Under the pieces are notes generated by a model, which saw only the letters and a program-made list of their open reading frames with translations, was not told where the DNA came from and ran no database searches. This document shows positions 27,322 to 38,154 of a DNA stretch of 64,000 nt, piece by piece; the stretch's first letter is position 1; each line of letters opens with the position of its first letter. Source of the stretch: Bradyrhizobium sp. (lineage in GTDB: Bacteria > Pseudomonadota > Alphaproteobacteria > Rhizobiales > Beijerinckiaceae); assembly GCA_004799435.1 (NCBI GenBank), contig SSMV01000089.1, positions 31,076-95,075 of the forward strand, in the 5' to 3' direction. The translations under genes and the position numbers were made by a program.

Positions 27322-30300
27322 TCAGGGCCGCCGCAGCCGCCAACTCCTCACTTCGAAGGGGCTAAGCCAGCCCTCCGCCTTCGGGGCGCTCGCGCGCTCC
27401 AGGAGATCGACCGCGCCGGCCTCGCGCCAGCCTTTGGGCAGGCTGAGCGCGATGGGGCCGCGCGCGCCGCCCGGCTCATAGAGGCGCAGGATCAGCCCGT
27501 CGCCATCCTCGGCCCTCTTGAGCGCGCCCAACCCCGCCGCGACGCCCTCACAGGCGAGTGGGGCGAGGGTGGCCGGCGCGAGGCCGCGCGCCGCGGCGAC
27601 GAGCAGCGGCTGATTGAGGTCTTCGGCTTCCTCGCGCACGCCGCTCTCGCGCCAGTCGCCCGCATGCGGCATCAGCGCATAGGCGAAACGCTGCTCGCCC
27701 TCGTCGGCGAGCGGATCGGGATAGACGGGCGAGCGCACGAGGCTCAAGCCCAGCACGTGATGGCGCGCGCTATGCCCATATTTCGCGTCATTGAGCAGCG
27801 CGAGGCCGAAGCCCGGCTCGGAAAGATCGGCGAAGCGATGGCCGGGAACCTCGAATTGCGCCTCCTCCCACGAGGTGTTGACATGGGTCGGGCGCTCGAT
27901 GATTCCGAATGCGCATTCGAATGTCGCGCGCTCGGCGCGCACCGCCGCCGGCGTCAGACCGCGCAGCAAGACGCGCCGGTCGCGCCAGTCGATGAAAGTC
28001 TCGATGTCGAGCCGGCGGCCGTTGGCGCTTAGGCTATAGGTCTGGACCACGCGCGACGAACGCCAGCGCCGTTCGACGCGCAGCGCGACGCGATGCGGGC
28101 CTTTCTCGACCACGGCGATCGACTCGACGGCGCGCCATTCCTCGCCGCGGGCGGCGTAATCCTCTTCGAGATCCCAGGCGTCCCAGGCGCGCGGCTTGTC
28201 CTGCGGATAGAGCCAGAGCTGATTGCCGCGTCCGGCCAGCGCCTCGCGGCCGCTCGGCTTGTGGATCAGACTGGCGATCGCGCCATCCTCGCCGATCTCG
28301 ACCCTGAGCGTCGCGTTTTCAAGCCGGCGTCCGTCGATCGACAGGCCACTGGCTGGCCGCAGCCCGCTGCGACTGACGACCCTGATCCCCAGCGGCGCTA
28401 CGCTCTCGTCGGTCGCAATGAAAGCGTCCTTCTCCAGCGTCAGCCGCAAGGGCCGCGCCGAGAGCGACGGATTGACGATGACCAGCGCGTCGTCGAGCGC
28501 GCCCTTGGGCAGACGCGCGATCATCCCCTGAAGCGCATGGCTCTGCGCGGCGTGGGCGGCGGCGATCACGCCATCAAGTTCGGCTTCGGCGTCCGCATAG
28601 ACTTCGCGAATGCTCGAGCCGGGCAGAATGTCATGGAACTGGTTCTTCAACAGCACGCGCCATTGCGGCTCAAGACTCTCGGGCGCCGGCGCGCCGATGA
28701 GATGCGCGAGCGACGCCGCCGTCTCCGCTGCAGTCAGCGCCGCTTCGGCGCGGCGATTGCGGCGCTTGACGCCGCTCTGGGTCGTCAGCGTCGCGCGATG
28801 CAGTTCGAGATAGATTTCGCCGCGCCAGATTGGCGTCGCCGCGTCGGCGCCATCATGGGCGCGGGCGAAGAAGGCGTCGACCCGCTGCCAGTGTGCGCTC
28901 GGCAGCGCCGGCAGTTCGCGCATCAGGCGCTCATTGTCGATCCATTGCGGCGTCGGGCCGCCGCCGCCATCGCCATAGCCCACCGCGAGCAGCGTCTCGG
29001 GATGACGGGTCTTGGCGCGATAATTGGTCCAGGTCGGCGCGACGCAGGCCGGCCGCGCCTCGCCATTATAGCCCTCCACCGGATTGTCGAATGTGTGGGC
29101 GAGCACGCGACTGCCGTCGAGCCCTTCCCACCAGAAGAGATCATGGGGGAACCTGTTGGTCTCGCTCCAGGTCACCTTGATGGTGAGAAAGGAGTCGATC
29201 CCGCCCTGGCGCAGGAGTTGTGGCAGAGCAGGGGAGAAGCCGAAACAATCGGGCAGCCAGCACACGCGATGGCTCGCGCCGAAGACGCGCTCGAAATAGC
29301 GCTGGCCGTAGAGGATTTGGCGCGCCAGGCTCTCGCCGCAGGGCATATTGGTGTCGGGCTCGACCCACATGCCGCCGATTGTTTCCCATTGGCCGCTCGC
29401 GACGCGCGCGCCGATCGCGGCAAAGAGCGCCGGATCGTCGGCCTCGGTCTGCGCATAGAATTGCGCGCTCGACTGGTTGAAGCGGAATTCGGGCGCGTCT
29501 TTCATCAGCGCCAGCACGGTATGGAAGCTGCGCCTGAGCTTGCGGCGCGTCTCGTCATAGGGCCAGAGCCAGGCGAGATCGATATGGGCGTGGCCGGTCA
29601 TCGCGACCTCGCCCTGCGGCGGGAAACGCTGCTTGAGCGCGGCAAGGCGCTCGCTCAGCGTCGCGTCCGCCGCGGCGACACTGGCCCGCTCGGCCTCGTT
29701 GAGCGGCGCCGGATCGGCTTTGGTCGCCGGCCGGCGCCAGATGCTTTGCTGGCCGGGCGAAGCGGCGACCCGCGCGATGTAATCTTCCGTCGTCGACGGC
29801 CAGTCGAGCCCGCGCAGCGCCGCTTCCGCCGCTTCGATGAGATGCGGCGCGACCTCGTGACTGGCGAGCGTCTCGGCCGCCTCGACGACCATGGCGAGCC
29901 GGTCCGCGAAACGAATGAGCGCGGGTTCGAGCCGGATGAGCGCCGCGCGCTGCAGACGCGGTTCGGCGACCGGCTGTCCGAAAGGCCGGCGCGCGACGCT
30001 TTCGGCTTCAATGGCGAAGCGGCGCGCGGCGAGCGGAAATATCTGATGATTGACGTCGAGGCCGAAGGAAACGCCGGCGCCGTCCTCGTAGCGAAGCGTC
30101 AGCAGGCTTTCGCCGCCAAGATCGAGTGACAGACGCGCATCTTCGAGCGCCCAATCTTTGGGCAAGGCGCCCTGCGCGGCGAAACTGACGAGGCCCTCGC
30201 GCGTCGGCCAGGGCGCGCCAAGCGCGATCGGCGCGCCGTTGCAGCGCCAGCCGTCGATGTCGAGGCTATCGCGAATGCGCCAATGGCCGAGTTCGCGCTG

Positions 30301-30345
30301 GCGCGTCTGCAGGCGCTCGAGGCGTTGATCGAATCGCAGCGTCAT
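27322..30345 (-). CDS. GH38 family alpha-mannosidase
   Basis: GHAHIDLAWLWPYDETRRKLRRSFHTVLALMKDAPEFRFNQSSAQFYAQTEADDP, VCWLPDCFGFSPALPQLLRQGGIDSFLTIKVTWSETNRFPHDLFWWEGLDGSRVLAH. Confidence 0.95.
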   Translation of the reverse strand: MTLRFDQRLERLQTRQRELGHWRIRDSLDIDGWRCNGAPIALGAPWPTREGLVSFAAQGALPKDWALEDARLSLDLGGESLLTLRYEDGAGVSFGLDVNHQIFPLAARRFAIEAESVARRPFGQPVAEPRLQRAALIRLEPALIRFADRLAMVVEAAETLASHEVAPHLIEAAEAALRGLDWPSTTEDYIARVAASPGQQSIWRRPATKADPAPLNEAERASVAAADATLSERLAALKQRFPPQGEVAMTGHAHIDLAWLWPYDETRRKLRRSFHTVLALMKDAPEFRFNQSSAQFYAQTEADDPALFAAIGARVASGQWETIGGMWVEPDTNMPCGESLARQILYGQRYFERVFGASHRVCWLPDCFGFSPALPQLLRQGGIDSFLTIKVTWSETNRFPHDLFWWEGLDGSRVLAHTFDNPVEGYNGEARPACVAPTWTNYRAKTRHPETLLAVGYGDGGGGPTPQWIDNERLMRELPALPSAHWQRVDAFFARAHDGADAATPIWRGEIYLELHRATLTTQSGVKRRNRRAEAALTAAETAASLAHLIGAPAPESLEPQWRVLLKNQFHDILPGSSIREVYADAEAELDGVIAAAHAAQSHALQGMIARLPKGALDDALVIVNPSLSARPLRLTLEKDAFIATDESVAPLGIRVVSRSGLRPASGLSIDGRRLENATLRVEIGEDGAIASLIHKPSGREALAGRGNQLWLYPQDKPRAWDAWDLEEDYAARGEEWRAVESIAVVEKGPHRVALRVERRWRSSRVVQTYSLSANGRRLDIETFIDWRDRRVLLRGLTPAAVRAERATFECAFGIIERPTHVNTSWEEAQFEVPGHRFADLSEPGFGLALLNDAKYGHSARHHVLGLSLVRSPVYPDPLADEGEQRFAYALMPHAGDWRESGVREEAEDLNQPLLVAAARGLAPATLAPLACEGVAAGLGALKRAEDGDGLILRLYEPGGARGPIALSLPKGWREAGAVDLLERASAPKAEGWLSPFEVRSWRLRRP

Positions 30346-30488
30346 GGCGTCGTCCTCCCGACCGGCGCCTCTTGTAGCGGCGCGGAACGGGTTTCGTCAT
30401 CGGGCAGAATCGAATATCTGGGGGCGCTGGCGCGAGCGCCCCGGTTCTGAAATAGTCCGGCCGCTTGTGGAATCGTGAAGGGCGAGAG

Positions 30489-31775
30489 ATGGGGCGGACG
30501 ACCCGAATTCTGGCGGTCCTGCTGATCGCGGCGTTGGCGCTGTTCGCCGCGACGCGGCTTGGCTTGGCGCCCGCGCCCCTGGCGGCGCTCGCCGTGGTGG
30601 TGGCGATCGTCTGCGCGCTGCTACTGATCGTCCGCGCGCTGCCGCTCGGGGCGCGCCGCCCGACTGTATTTACGATCGTTTTTATCTTTCTCGTCGCGCT
30701 AATCGGCGGTTTTTCTTATTTTGAGTTCGTCCTCAAGCCGCAATTCATCAAAACCGCGATCAGCGCCGCTTTCGCGCCCAAGCCGACCACGGTCGCGGTC
30801 GAGGAAGCGAAAGTCGAGCAATGGCCGCCGCTGCTCGACGCGATCGGCACGTTGCGCGCCTATCAGGGCGTGGTCGTCGCGCCGCAAGTCGCCGGCGTGG
30901 TGTCGGCGATCCATTTTGAATCGGGCGACGATGTCGCCGCCGGCGCGCCGCTGGTCGATCTCGACACCTCCGTCGAGGAGGCCGATCTCGCTAGTGGAAT
31001 CGCCCAGCTCAAAAACGCCAATGTCTCGCTCGACCGGGCGCGCACGCTGATCGCCAGCGGCAACACGCCGCAATCGACGGTCGACGCGGCGGTGGCGACA
31101 CGCGATTCGGCCGCCGCTTCGGTGGAGCACAGCAAGGCGGTCATCGCTCAGAAAAAGATCGTCGCGCCCTTCGCCGGTCGGCTCGGCCTGCGCACGGTCG
31201 ATATCGGACAATATGTCGCCGCCGGGGCCAGCCTGACGACCTTGCAGCGGCTCGATCCGATCTATGTCGACTTCTCGGCGCCGGAGGGCGCGCTGGCGAC
31301 GCTCGCCGCCGGTCAGCAGACCGATGTTTCGGTCGACTCTCAGCCGGGCCGCACATTCACCGGCAAGGTCGTCGCCATCGACGCCCGCGTCAGCGCCGAC
31401 TCGCGCAATGTGTCGGTGCGCGCCGAACTGGCCAATCCGGACCATAAGTTGCTGCCTGGAATGTATGCTCAGGTCACGGTCACGACGGGCGCGCCGGCCG
31501 ATGTGCTGACGCTGCCCCGAACCGCGATTGTCTCCAGCCTCTATGGCGACAATGTCTTCGTCGTCGTGCCCGGGCCCGACAACAAGGGGCTGATCGTCGA
31601 TCGCCGTTTCGTTCATGTCGGCGCGACGCGCGGCGAGCGCATCGCCATCGTCGACGGCGTGAAGGCCGGGGACAAGGTGGTGAGCGCCGGCCAGATCAAG
31701 CTGCAGCCCAATTCGCCGGTGGTGATCGACCCGACCGGCGCATTGCCGCCGCCGGCAGAAACGCCCAGACCGTGA
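30489..31775 (+). CDS. RND efflux periplasmic adaptor subunit
   Basis: TLRAYQGVVVAPQVAGVVSAIHFESGDDVAAGAPLVDLDTSVEEADL..., APFAGRLGLRTVDIGQYVAAGASLTTLQ, followed by an RND permease. Confidence 0.92.
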   Translation: MGRTTRILAVLLIAALALFAATRLGLAPAPLAALAVVVAIVCALLLIVRALPLGARRPTVFTIVFIFLVALIGGFSYFEFVLKPQFIKTAISAAFAPKPTTVAVEEAKVEQWPPLLDAIGTLRAYQGVVVAPQVAGVVSAIHFESGDDVAAGAPLVDLDTSVEEADLASGIAQLKNANVSLDRARTLIASGNTPQSTVDAAVATRDSAAASVEHSKAVIAQKKIVAPFAGRLGLRTVDIGQYVAAGASLTTLQRLDPIYVDFSAPEGALATLAAGQQTDVSVDSQPGRTFTGKVVAIDARVSADSRNVSVRAELANPDHKLLPGMYAQVTVTTGAPADVLTLPRTAIVSSLYGDNVFVVVPGPDNKGLIVDRRFVHVGATRGERIAIVDGVKAGDKVVSAGQIKLQPNSPVVIDPTGALPPPAETPRP

Positions 31776-31785
31776 TGGCGCGCGC

Positions 31786-34700
31786 ATGAACGCCTTCACC
31801 GATCTCTTCATTCGCCGCCCCGTCTTGGCGAGCGTCGTCAGCTTGTTGATCCTGCTGATCGGCGGGGTCGCCGGGCTGAAGCTGCAAGTCCGGCAATTTC
31901 CGGAAACGCCAAACACGACAATCACGATCACCACCACCTATCCCGGCGCGGCGGCCGACGTCATCAAGGGCTTCATAACGACGCCCATCGAACAGGCGGT
32001 GGCGAGCGCCGAAGGCATCGACACGCTGGTTTCGACATCCCAGCAGAACGTCTCGACGATCGTCCTCAATCTGCGGCTCGACGCCAACCCCGATCGGGCG
32101 ATGGCGGATACGCTCTCCAAGGTCAATCAGGTGCGCGGCCTGCTGCCGCGCGAGGCCAATGATCCCTCTGTCGTCAAGCAGACGGGGCAGGGCTTCGCGC
32201 TGATGTACCTGTCCTTCAATTCGACGGTGATGTCGGCCTCGCAGATCACCGACTATCTCACGCGCGTCGTGCAGCCGCGACTGCAGACGGTCGATGGCGT
32301 CGCCAATGCGCAGATTCTCGGCGGCCAGGTTTTTGCGATGCGCATCTGGCTCGATCCGACGCGAATGGCGGCGCTTGGCGTGACCGCCAACGACGTGCGC
32401 AATGCGCTTGCCGCCAATAATTTCACCACCGCCGCCGGTGAGGTGAAAAGCGACTACACCCAGATCAGCGTCAACGCGCTGACCTCGCTCGATAGCGCGG
32501 AGGCGTTCGGGCGCCTGGTGGTCGCGACCCATGGCGACGCTTTGGTGCGGCTTGGCCAGGTGGCGAAAATCGAACTCGGGCCGCAAAGCTCGGACAGTTC
32601 GTCAGTGTTCGATGGCCTCAAGGCGGTGTTCATCGGCGTCTATGGCACGCCCGAAGCCAATCCGCTGACCGTGATCGACGGCATCAGGGCGATCACGCCA
32701 AGCATCGTCAATCAACTGCCCGCCGGCCTCAACGCGACAATCGCCTACGACTCGACCGCATTCATTCGCTCCTCGATCGCCGAGGTCGCCAAAACGCTCG
32801 CCGAGGCGGCGATCATCGTTATCATCGTCATCTTCCTGTTTCTCGGCAATCTGCGCTCGACCTTCATTCCGATCGTGACGATTCCGCTGTCGCTGGTCGG
32901 CGTGATGATCGCGCTGCTGGCGCTCGGCTATTCGATCAACCTCCTTACGCTTCTTGCCCTGGTGCTCGGCATCGGACTTGTCGTCGACGACGCCATCGTC
33001 GTGGTGGAGAACATCTACCGCCACATCGAAGACGGCATGACCCCATTCGACTCGGCGATTCGCGGCGCCCATGAGATCGCGCTGCCGATCGTGGCGATGA
33101 CGATCACGCTCGCCGCAGTCTACGCGCCCATCGGCTTCGTCTCCGGCGTCACCGGCGTGCTGTTTCGCGAATTCGCCTTCACGCTCGCCGGCGCGGTGGT
33201 CGTCTCGGGCTTCATTGCGCTGACTCTGTCGCCGATGATGTGCTCCAGGCTGCTACGCCACGAAACGAAGAAGGGGTGGTTCGCCAGCCTCGTCGATCGC
33301 AGTTTCGACGGTCTGCGTCGCGCCTATCACCGCCGGCTGCACAGCACGCTCAATTTTCGTGCGCTGACGGTGCTGATCCTGCTCGGCGTGCTCGGCCTGG
33401 CCGGCGTCATGTATCTTTCGACGCCGCGCGAACTGGCGCCCGAAGAGGATCAGGGCATCCTGCTGACGCTGATCAAGGCGCCGCAGATCGGCGATCTCGA
33501 TTACACCGAGCAGGCGACGCAGAAGTTCTTCAGTGAGGCGAGCACGGTCCCCGAAATCCAGCACACTTTCATCATCAACGGATTTCCGAGCGTTCGCGCC
33601 GGTTTCGCCGGCCTGCTGCTGAAGCCATGGGATCAGCGCACGCGCAATCAGAAGCAGGTGCTCGGCGCGCTGGGGCCGAAATTCCTCGCCGTGCCGCAAG
33701 CCCAGGTGCAAGCCTTCTCGCCGCCGGCGCTGCCCGGTTCCAGCGGCGGCCCGCCGATGCAGTTCGTCATCCGCACCACCGGCGATTACGCCACGCTGGC
33801 CGATGTCGCGCTCAAGATGCAGCAGGCGGCGCGCGAAAGCGGGCTCTTCCTGTTCACCGACGTCGATCTCAAATTCGACACGCCGCAATATGTGTTCAAG
33901 ATCGACGCCGACAAGGCCAATCGCATCGGCGTCAACATGCAGGACATCGGCACCGCGCTCTCGACGATGCTCGGCGGCAATTACGTCAATCTGTTCAGCC
34001 TCTATGGGCGGAGCTATCAGGTGATCCCGCAGGCGCCGCGCGCCTTCCGCCTGACGCCGGACTGGCTGACCCGCTATCAAGTTCGCGCCGCGAATGGCGA
34101 ACTCGTGCCGCTGTCGGCGGTCGCGAGCGTTTCGCAAGAGATTCAGCCCAACGGGCTGACGAGTTTTCAGCAGCTCAATTCGGCGACCCTGTCGGGCGTG
34201 CCCTTTCCCGGCCGCACGCTGGGCGAGGCGCTCGATTTCCTCAAGGCGAAATCGGCGTCGATTTTCCCCGAAGGCTATAGCTATGATTTCCAGGGCGACT
34301 CGCGCCAATACGAGCAGGAAGGCAATTCGCTCGTCTATGTGTTCGTCTTTGCGCTGATCGTTATCTATCTCGTGCTGGCCGCCCAATATGAGAGCTTCCG
34401 CGATCCCCTCATCATTCTGATCGCGCTGCCGACCGCGCTATTTGGCGCCCTGCTGCCGCTTAGCGCCGGCAGCATGTTCGGCGCAGCCAGCATCAATATC
34501 TATTCGCAGATCGGCCTGGTCACGCTGATTGGCCTGATTTCCAAGCACGGCATTCTGATGGTCGATTTCGCCAACCGGCTGCAAGAGACTCAAGGGATGG
34601 GGCGGCGCGAAGCGATCGAAGAAGCGGCCTCGGTGCGCCTGCGCCCGATCCTGATGACGACGGCGGCGATGGTGGCCGGCATGATCCCGCTCATTCTGGC

Positions 34701-34908
34701 TTCGGGCGCCGGCGCCGCCTCGCGCTTCAACATCGGCGTGACGATTTTCTTCGGCATGGCGGTCGGCACGCTGTTTACGCTGTTCGTCACGCCGGCGATC
34801 TACACCTTCCTTGCCCGCGACCATGCTGCGGCGATCGCGCGGGAGCGCGCGGCCGGCCATATCGCCGGGCCGCCGCCCGACGCGCCGCCGCAAGGTTCGC
34901 ACGCTTAA
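31786..34908 (+). CDS. RND efflux transporter permease (AcrB/MexF-like)
   Basis: MNAFTDLFIRRPVLASVVSLLILLIGGVAGLKL..., GIGLVVDDAIVVVENIYRHIEDG; 1040 aa. Confidence 0.96.
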   Translation: MNAFTDLFIRRPVLASVVSLLILLIGGVAGLKLQVRQFPETPNTTITITTTYPGAAADVIKGFITTPIEQAVASAEGIDTLVSTSQQNVSTIVLNLRLDANPDRAMADTLSKVNQVRGLLPREANDPSVVKQTGQGFALMYLSFNSTVMSASQITDYLTRVVQPRLQTVDGVANAQILGGQVFAMRIWLDPTRMAALGVTANDVRNALAANNFTTAAGEVKSDYTQISVNALTSLDSAEAFGRLVVATHGDALVRLGQVAKIELGPQSSDSSSVFDGLKAVFIGVYGTPEANPLTVIDGIRAITPSIVNQLPAGLNATIAYDSTAFIRSSIAEVAKTLAEAAIIVIIVIFLFLGNLRSTFIPIVTIPLSLVGVMIALLALGYSINLLTLLALVLGIGLVVDDAIVVVENIYRHIEDGMTPFDSAIRGAHEIALPIVAMTITLAAVYAPIGFVSGVTGVLFREFAFTLAGAVVVSGFIALTLSPMMCSRLLRHETKKGWFASLVDRSFDGLRRAYHRRLHSTLNFRALTVLILLGVLGLAGVMYLSTPRELAPEEDQGILLTLIKAPQIGDLDYTEQATQKFFSEASTVPEIQHTFIINGFPSVRAGFAGLLLKPWDQRTRNQKQVLGALGPKFLAVPQAQVQAFSPPALPGSSGGPPMQFVIRTTGDYATLADVALKMQQAARESGLFLFTDVDLKFDTPQYVFKIDADKANRIGVNMQDIGTALSTMLGGNYVNLFSLYGRSYQVIPQAPRAFRLTPDWLTRYQVRAANGELVPLSAVASVSQEIQPNGLTSFQQLNSATLSGVPFPGRTLGEALDFLKAKSASIFPEGYSYDFQGDSRQYEQEGNSLVYVFVFALIVIYLVLAAQYESFRDPLIILIALPTALFGALLPLSAGSMFGAASINIYSQIGLVTLIGLISKHGILMVDFANRLQETQGMGRREAIEEAASVRLRPILMTTAAMVAGMIPLILASGAGAASRFNIGVTIFFGMAVGTLFTLFVTPAIYTFLARDHAAAIARERAAGHIAGPPPDAPPQGSHA

Positions 34909-35110
34909 GGGGCTGTAGCCGCGCCCGCCGGGCGCGGGCGCCGATTTGGCGAGTTGCGCCCCCGGCCCATCCCTGCTATCTGGCGGCCCCTAAACCCGTG
35001 GAAGAATGCCCGGTCGCCAGCCGGGGCTCACATTCGCACCACGAACCTGCAACCTGGCGCAGCCGACGGAGCCTCGCTCCGCAGGTCGCGCCAATTTCGG
35101 AGCAGAGCTC

Positions 35111-35557
35111 ATGGCGAAGAAAATCGCCGGCTATATCAAGCTGCAAGTCCCGGCCGGGGCGGCCAATCCGTCGCCCCCGATCGGTCCCGCGCTCGGCCAG
35201 CGCGGCCTCAACATCATGGAATTCTGCAAGGCCTTCAATGCGCGCACCGCGCAGATGGAGAAGGGCGCGCCGATCCCGGTGGTCATCACCGCCTATCAGG
35301 ATCGCTCCTTCACCTTCGAGATGCGTCAGCCGCCGGTGACCTTCTTTCTCAAGAAGGCGGCCGGGCTCAAGCTCGGCAAGAAGCCCGCTTCCGGCGCCAA
35401 GACGCCGGGTCGCGGCTTCGTCGGCAAGGTGACCAAGGCGCAGGTCAAGGAAATCGCGGAGAAGAAGATCGTCGATCTCAACTGCGACACGATCGAATCG
35501 GCGATGAAGATGATTGAAGGCTCCGCCCGTTCGATGGGCCTCGAGGTGGTGGGGTAA
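35111..35557 (+). CDS. rplK: 50S ribosomal protein L11
   Basis: [46 protein letters not shown]. Confidence 0.98.
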   Translation: MAKKIAGYIKLQVPAGAANPSPPIGPALGQRGLNIMEFCKAFNARTAQMEKGAPIPVVITAYQDRSFTFEMRQPPVTFFLKKAAGLKLGKKPASGAKTPGRGFVGKVTKAQVKEIAEKKIVDLNCDTIESAMKMIEGSARSMGLEVVG

Positions 35558-35560
35558 GCC

Positions 35561-36274
35561 ATGACTCAGCACGGCAAGAGAATCCGCAAGAGCCGCGAGG
35601 CGGTCGAACGCACCCGGCTTTACAAGCTCGACGACGCGGTGAAACTGGTGAAGACCAACGCCAGCGCAAAATTCGACGAGACGGTCGAGATCGCCATCAA
35701 CCTCGGCGTCGATCCCAAGCACGCCGACCAGATGGTGCGCGGCGTCGTCAATCTGCCCAATGGCACCGGCCGCACGCTCAAGGTCGCGGTGTTCGCTCGC
35801 GGCGCCAAGGCCGATGAAGCGCGCGCCGCCGGCGCCGACATTGTCGGCGCTGAAGATCTGGTGACGACAGTCTCGGGCGGCGCGATCGACTTCGATCGCT
35901 GCATCGCCACCCCGGACATGATGCCGCTGGTCGGCCGGCTCGGCAAAGTGCTCGGCCCGCGCGGCTTGATGCCCAATCCGAAGGTCGGCACCGTGACGAT
36001 GGACATCGCCACGGCGGTCAAAGCCTCGAAGGGCGGGGCGGTCGAGTTCCGCGCCGAAAAGGCCGGTATCATCCAGGGCTCGGTCGGCAAGGCGTCCTTT
36101 GAAGAGGCCAAGCTCGCCGAAAACATTCGTGCCTTCGTCGATGCGGTCAATCGCGCTCGCCCCGCCGGCGCCAAGGGCAGCTATCTGCTGCGCGCCGCGA
36201 TCGCCTCGACCATGGGGCCCGGCGTCAAGCTCGATCTGTCGACGCTGACGACGGCGGCGCAAGTCGGCACGTAA
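35561..36274 (+). CDS. rplA: 50S ribosomal protein L1
   Basis: [31 protein letters not shown]..., [29 protein letters not shown]. Confidence 0.98.
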   Translation: MTQHGKRIRKSREAVERTRLYKLDDAVKLVKTNASAKFDETVEIAINLGVDPKHADQMVRGVVNLPNGTGRTLKVAVFARGAKADEARAAGADIVGAEDLVTTVSGGAIDFDRCIATPDMMPLVGRLGKVLGPRGLMPNPKVGTVTMDIATAVKASKGGAVEFRAEKAGIIQGSVGKASFEEAKLAENIRAFVDAVNRARPAGAKGSYLLRAAIASTMGPGVKLDLSTLTTAAQVGT

Positions 36275-36300
36275 AGGCGGCGCGAGTCTCAAGAATTTAG

Positions 36301-36327
36301 CGGCGCCGGAGCGACCCTCCGGCGCCG
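36301..36327 (+). terminator. hairpin after rplA
   Basis: CGGCGCCGGA-gcgaccc-TCCGGCGCCG perfect 10-bp stem followed by TTTGCGTTTGCG. Confidence 0.65.
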
Positions 36328-36465
36328 TTTGCGTTTGCGACCTCAGGGCCGGGCAGGGGAGTGCGTGCGGGCCGCTCGGCCAGCCCGTCTCGCGTCGGCG
36401 CGCGGCTTGGCCTATAGATGCGGCGCCGGCGCGTCGCAGCCCGCTGGCGCTGGAGGGCGCGCCTC

Positions 36466-36915
36466 GTGAGCCGGATCGTCTATGTTCTGAATGGACCGAA
36501 CCTCAACCTGCTGGGTAAGCGCCAGCCGGAGATTTACGGCCGCGAGACGCTGGCCGACGTCGAGGCGGCGTGCCGCGCCGCGGCCAAGGAGCTTGGCCTG
36601 ACGATTGAGTTCCGCCAGAGCAACCGCGAATATGAGCTGATCGAATGGATCCACGAGGCGCGCGAGCGCGCCGCGGCGATCGTCATCAACCCGGCCGCCT
36701 ATACGCACACGTCGGTCGCCATACTGGACGCGCTCAGCGCCTTCGACGGGCCGATCATCGAGGTTCACCTCTCGAACATCCATAAGCGCGAGCCGTTCCG
36801 CCATCGCTCCTTTGTCTCGGGCGTCGCCTCGGGCGTGCTCGCCGGTTTCGGCGTCCAGGGCTACGGGCTGGCGCTGCAACGGGTGGCGCGGCTCCTCGCC
36901 GACAAGCCGGCCTGA
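36466..36915 (+). CDS. aroQ: type II 3-dehydroquinate dehydratase
   Basis: [21 protein letters not shown]..., [36 protein letters not shown]-type motif; GTG start. Confidence 0.95.
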   Translation: MSRIVYVLNGPNLNLLGKRQPEIYGRETLADVEAACRAAAKELGLTIEFRQSNREYELIEWIHEARERAAAIVINPAAYTHTSVAILDALSAFDGPIIEVHLSNIHKREPFRHRSFVSGVASGVLAGFGVQGYGLALQRVARLLADKPA

Positions 36916-37101
36916 TCGGGCGACCGCGCCTTCGCTCTAGCCCGGCCCTTGGGCCGGGCGCCGGCGAGCCCAGTTTGGCGCAAGCTTTCTGATCGAAACC
37001 TGTCCGGCGCGCAAAACGCGGGCGCCCTCGCATAACGCGAGGGCCCGTTCGTCTCGCGCGCGTGACGAGCGAAGGAGCGCGCGCCGGCGCGAGACCCAGC
37101 C

Positions 37102-38154
37102 ATGTCCCAGATCATGAACCAGGCTTCGCTCGAACAGCGGCTGCGCGGCAGCCTGTGGGAATTCGGCCACGCCAGCGGCGTCGTCATCTCGCCCAATGTT
37201 CAATTCGAAGCGCGCGGCAAAATCGCCGGCCATGTGCATCACAACGAGGCGGGATGGCGGGTTCAGGAAGATTGCCTGGAGCTCGTTGGCTCGTCGGGCG
37301 CGGTCACCAGTCAGTTCCGCGACGCAGAGATCGACGACAGCGGTCAGTTGATCCTGCGCGGACGCTTTCTTGGCGATTCCGATGGCGACGTCGCCTTTAT
37401 GTTGCGCGAATCGAGCGCCAAGCCGGCGCCGGTCGGCCTGAGCCTGGCGCCGCGTCGCAATCTCGTCGTGATGCGGGCGGGCAACAAGGCGCTGTTTCCA
37501 GATTGGAAGCCGGCCGCCAACCGCAGCTGGGATCTGGCGATCTCCTTCTACGGCGAAGGCGAGCCCGATTGGGGGCAGGAATATTTTGACCCCATCAAGG
37601 GGCCGAAATGGGAGCCGGTCCATCATTGGCTCTCGGCCAATCGCGAGATCATCGGCCGCTACGATTACATCTGGTTTCCCGACGACGACATTCTGACGAC
37701 CTGGGACAACGTCAACGACCTCTTTCAGATCTGCCGCGACTACGACCTGCAATTGGCGCAGCCGGCGCTGACGTCGGATTCCTTCGTCTGCCACAAGGTC
37801 ACCGAGCAGGAGCCCGATTGCCTGCTCCGTTTCACCCGCTTCGTCGAAGGCATGGTGCCGGTCTTTCGCTCCGACGCGCTGCGGCTGTGCCTGCCAGTGA
37901 TGCAGGAGGAGAGCCGCTTCGGCTGGGGGCATGACTGGGTGTTTCCGATGCTGCTCGGCTATCCACCCAACAAGATCGCCATCATCGACGCTTGTCCGGT
38001 CAAACATACCCGCCCGGCGGGGATCAACACCGATCTCGGCGTCGCGAACTATCAGATGGCGCAGGTCATCCTGAAATACGGCGCGAAATGCATGGACCAC
38101 AGGGTTCGCGGCCGAATCTACCGAGAGCCGGAACCGGGAGTGTTCGTGCCATGA
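37102..38154 (+). CDS. DUF707 family putative glycan-associated protein
   Basis: RRNLVVMRAGNKALFPDWKPAANRSWDLAISFYGEGEP...YDYIWFPDDDILTTW...FGWGHDWVFPMLLGYPPNKIAIIDACPVKHTRP; extra N-terminal domain of about 115 aa before the DUF707 region. Confidence 0.85.
   Translation: MSQIMNQASLEQRLRGSLWEFGHASGVVISPNVQFEARGKIAGHVHHNEAGWRVQEDCLELVGSSGAVTSQFRDAEIDDSGQLILRGRFLGDSDGDVAFMLRESSAKPAPVGLSLAPRRNLVVMRAGNKALFPDWKPAANRSWDLAISFYGEGEPDWGQEYFDPIKGPKWEPVHHWLSANREIIGRYDYIWFPDDDILTTWDNVNDLFQICRDYDLQLAQPALTSDSFVCHKVTEQEPDCLLRFTRFVEGMVPVFRSDALRLCLPVMQEESRFGWGHDWVFPMLLGYPPNKIAIIDACPVKHTRPAGINTDLGVANYQMAQVILKYGAKCMDHRVRGRIYREPEPGVFVP

Noticed and set aside
28093-30129. 678-aa plus-strand ORF antisense to the GH38 mannosidase
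   Set aside because: Shadow ORF; no recognisable domain.
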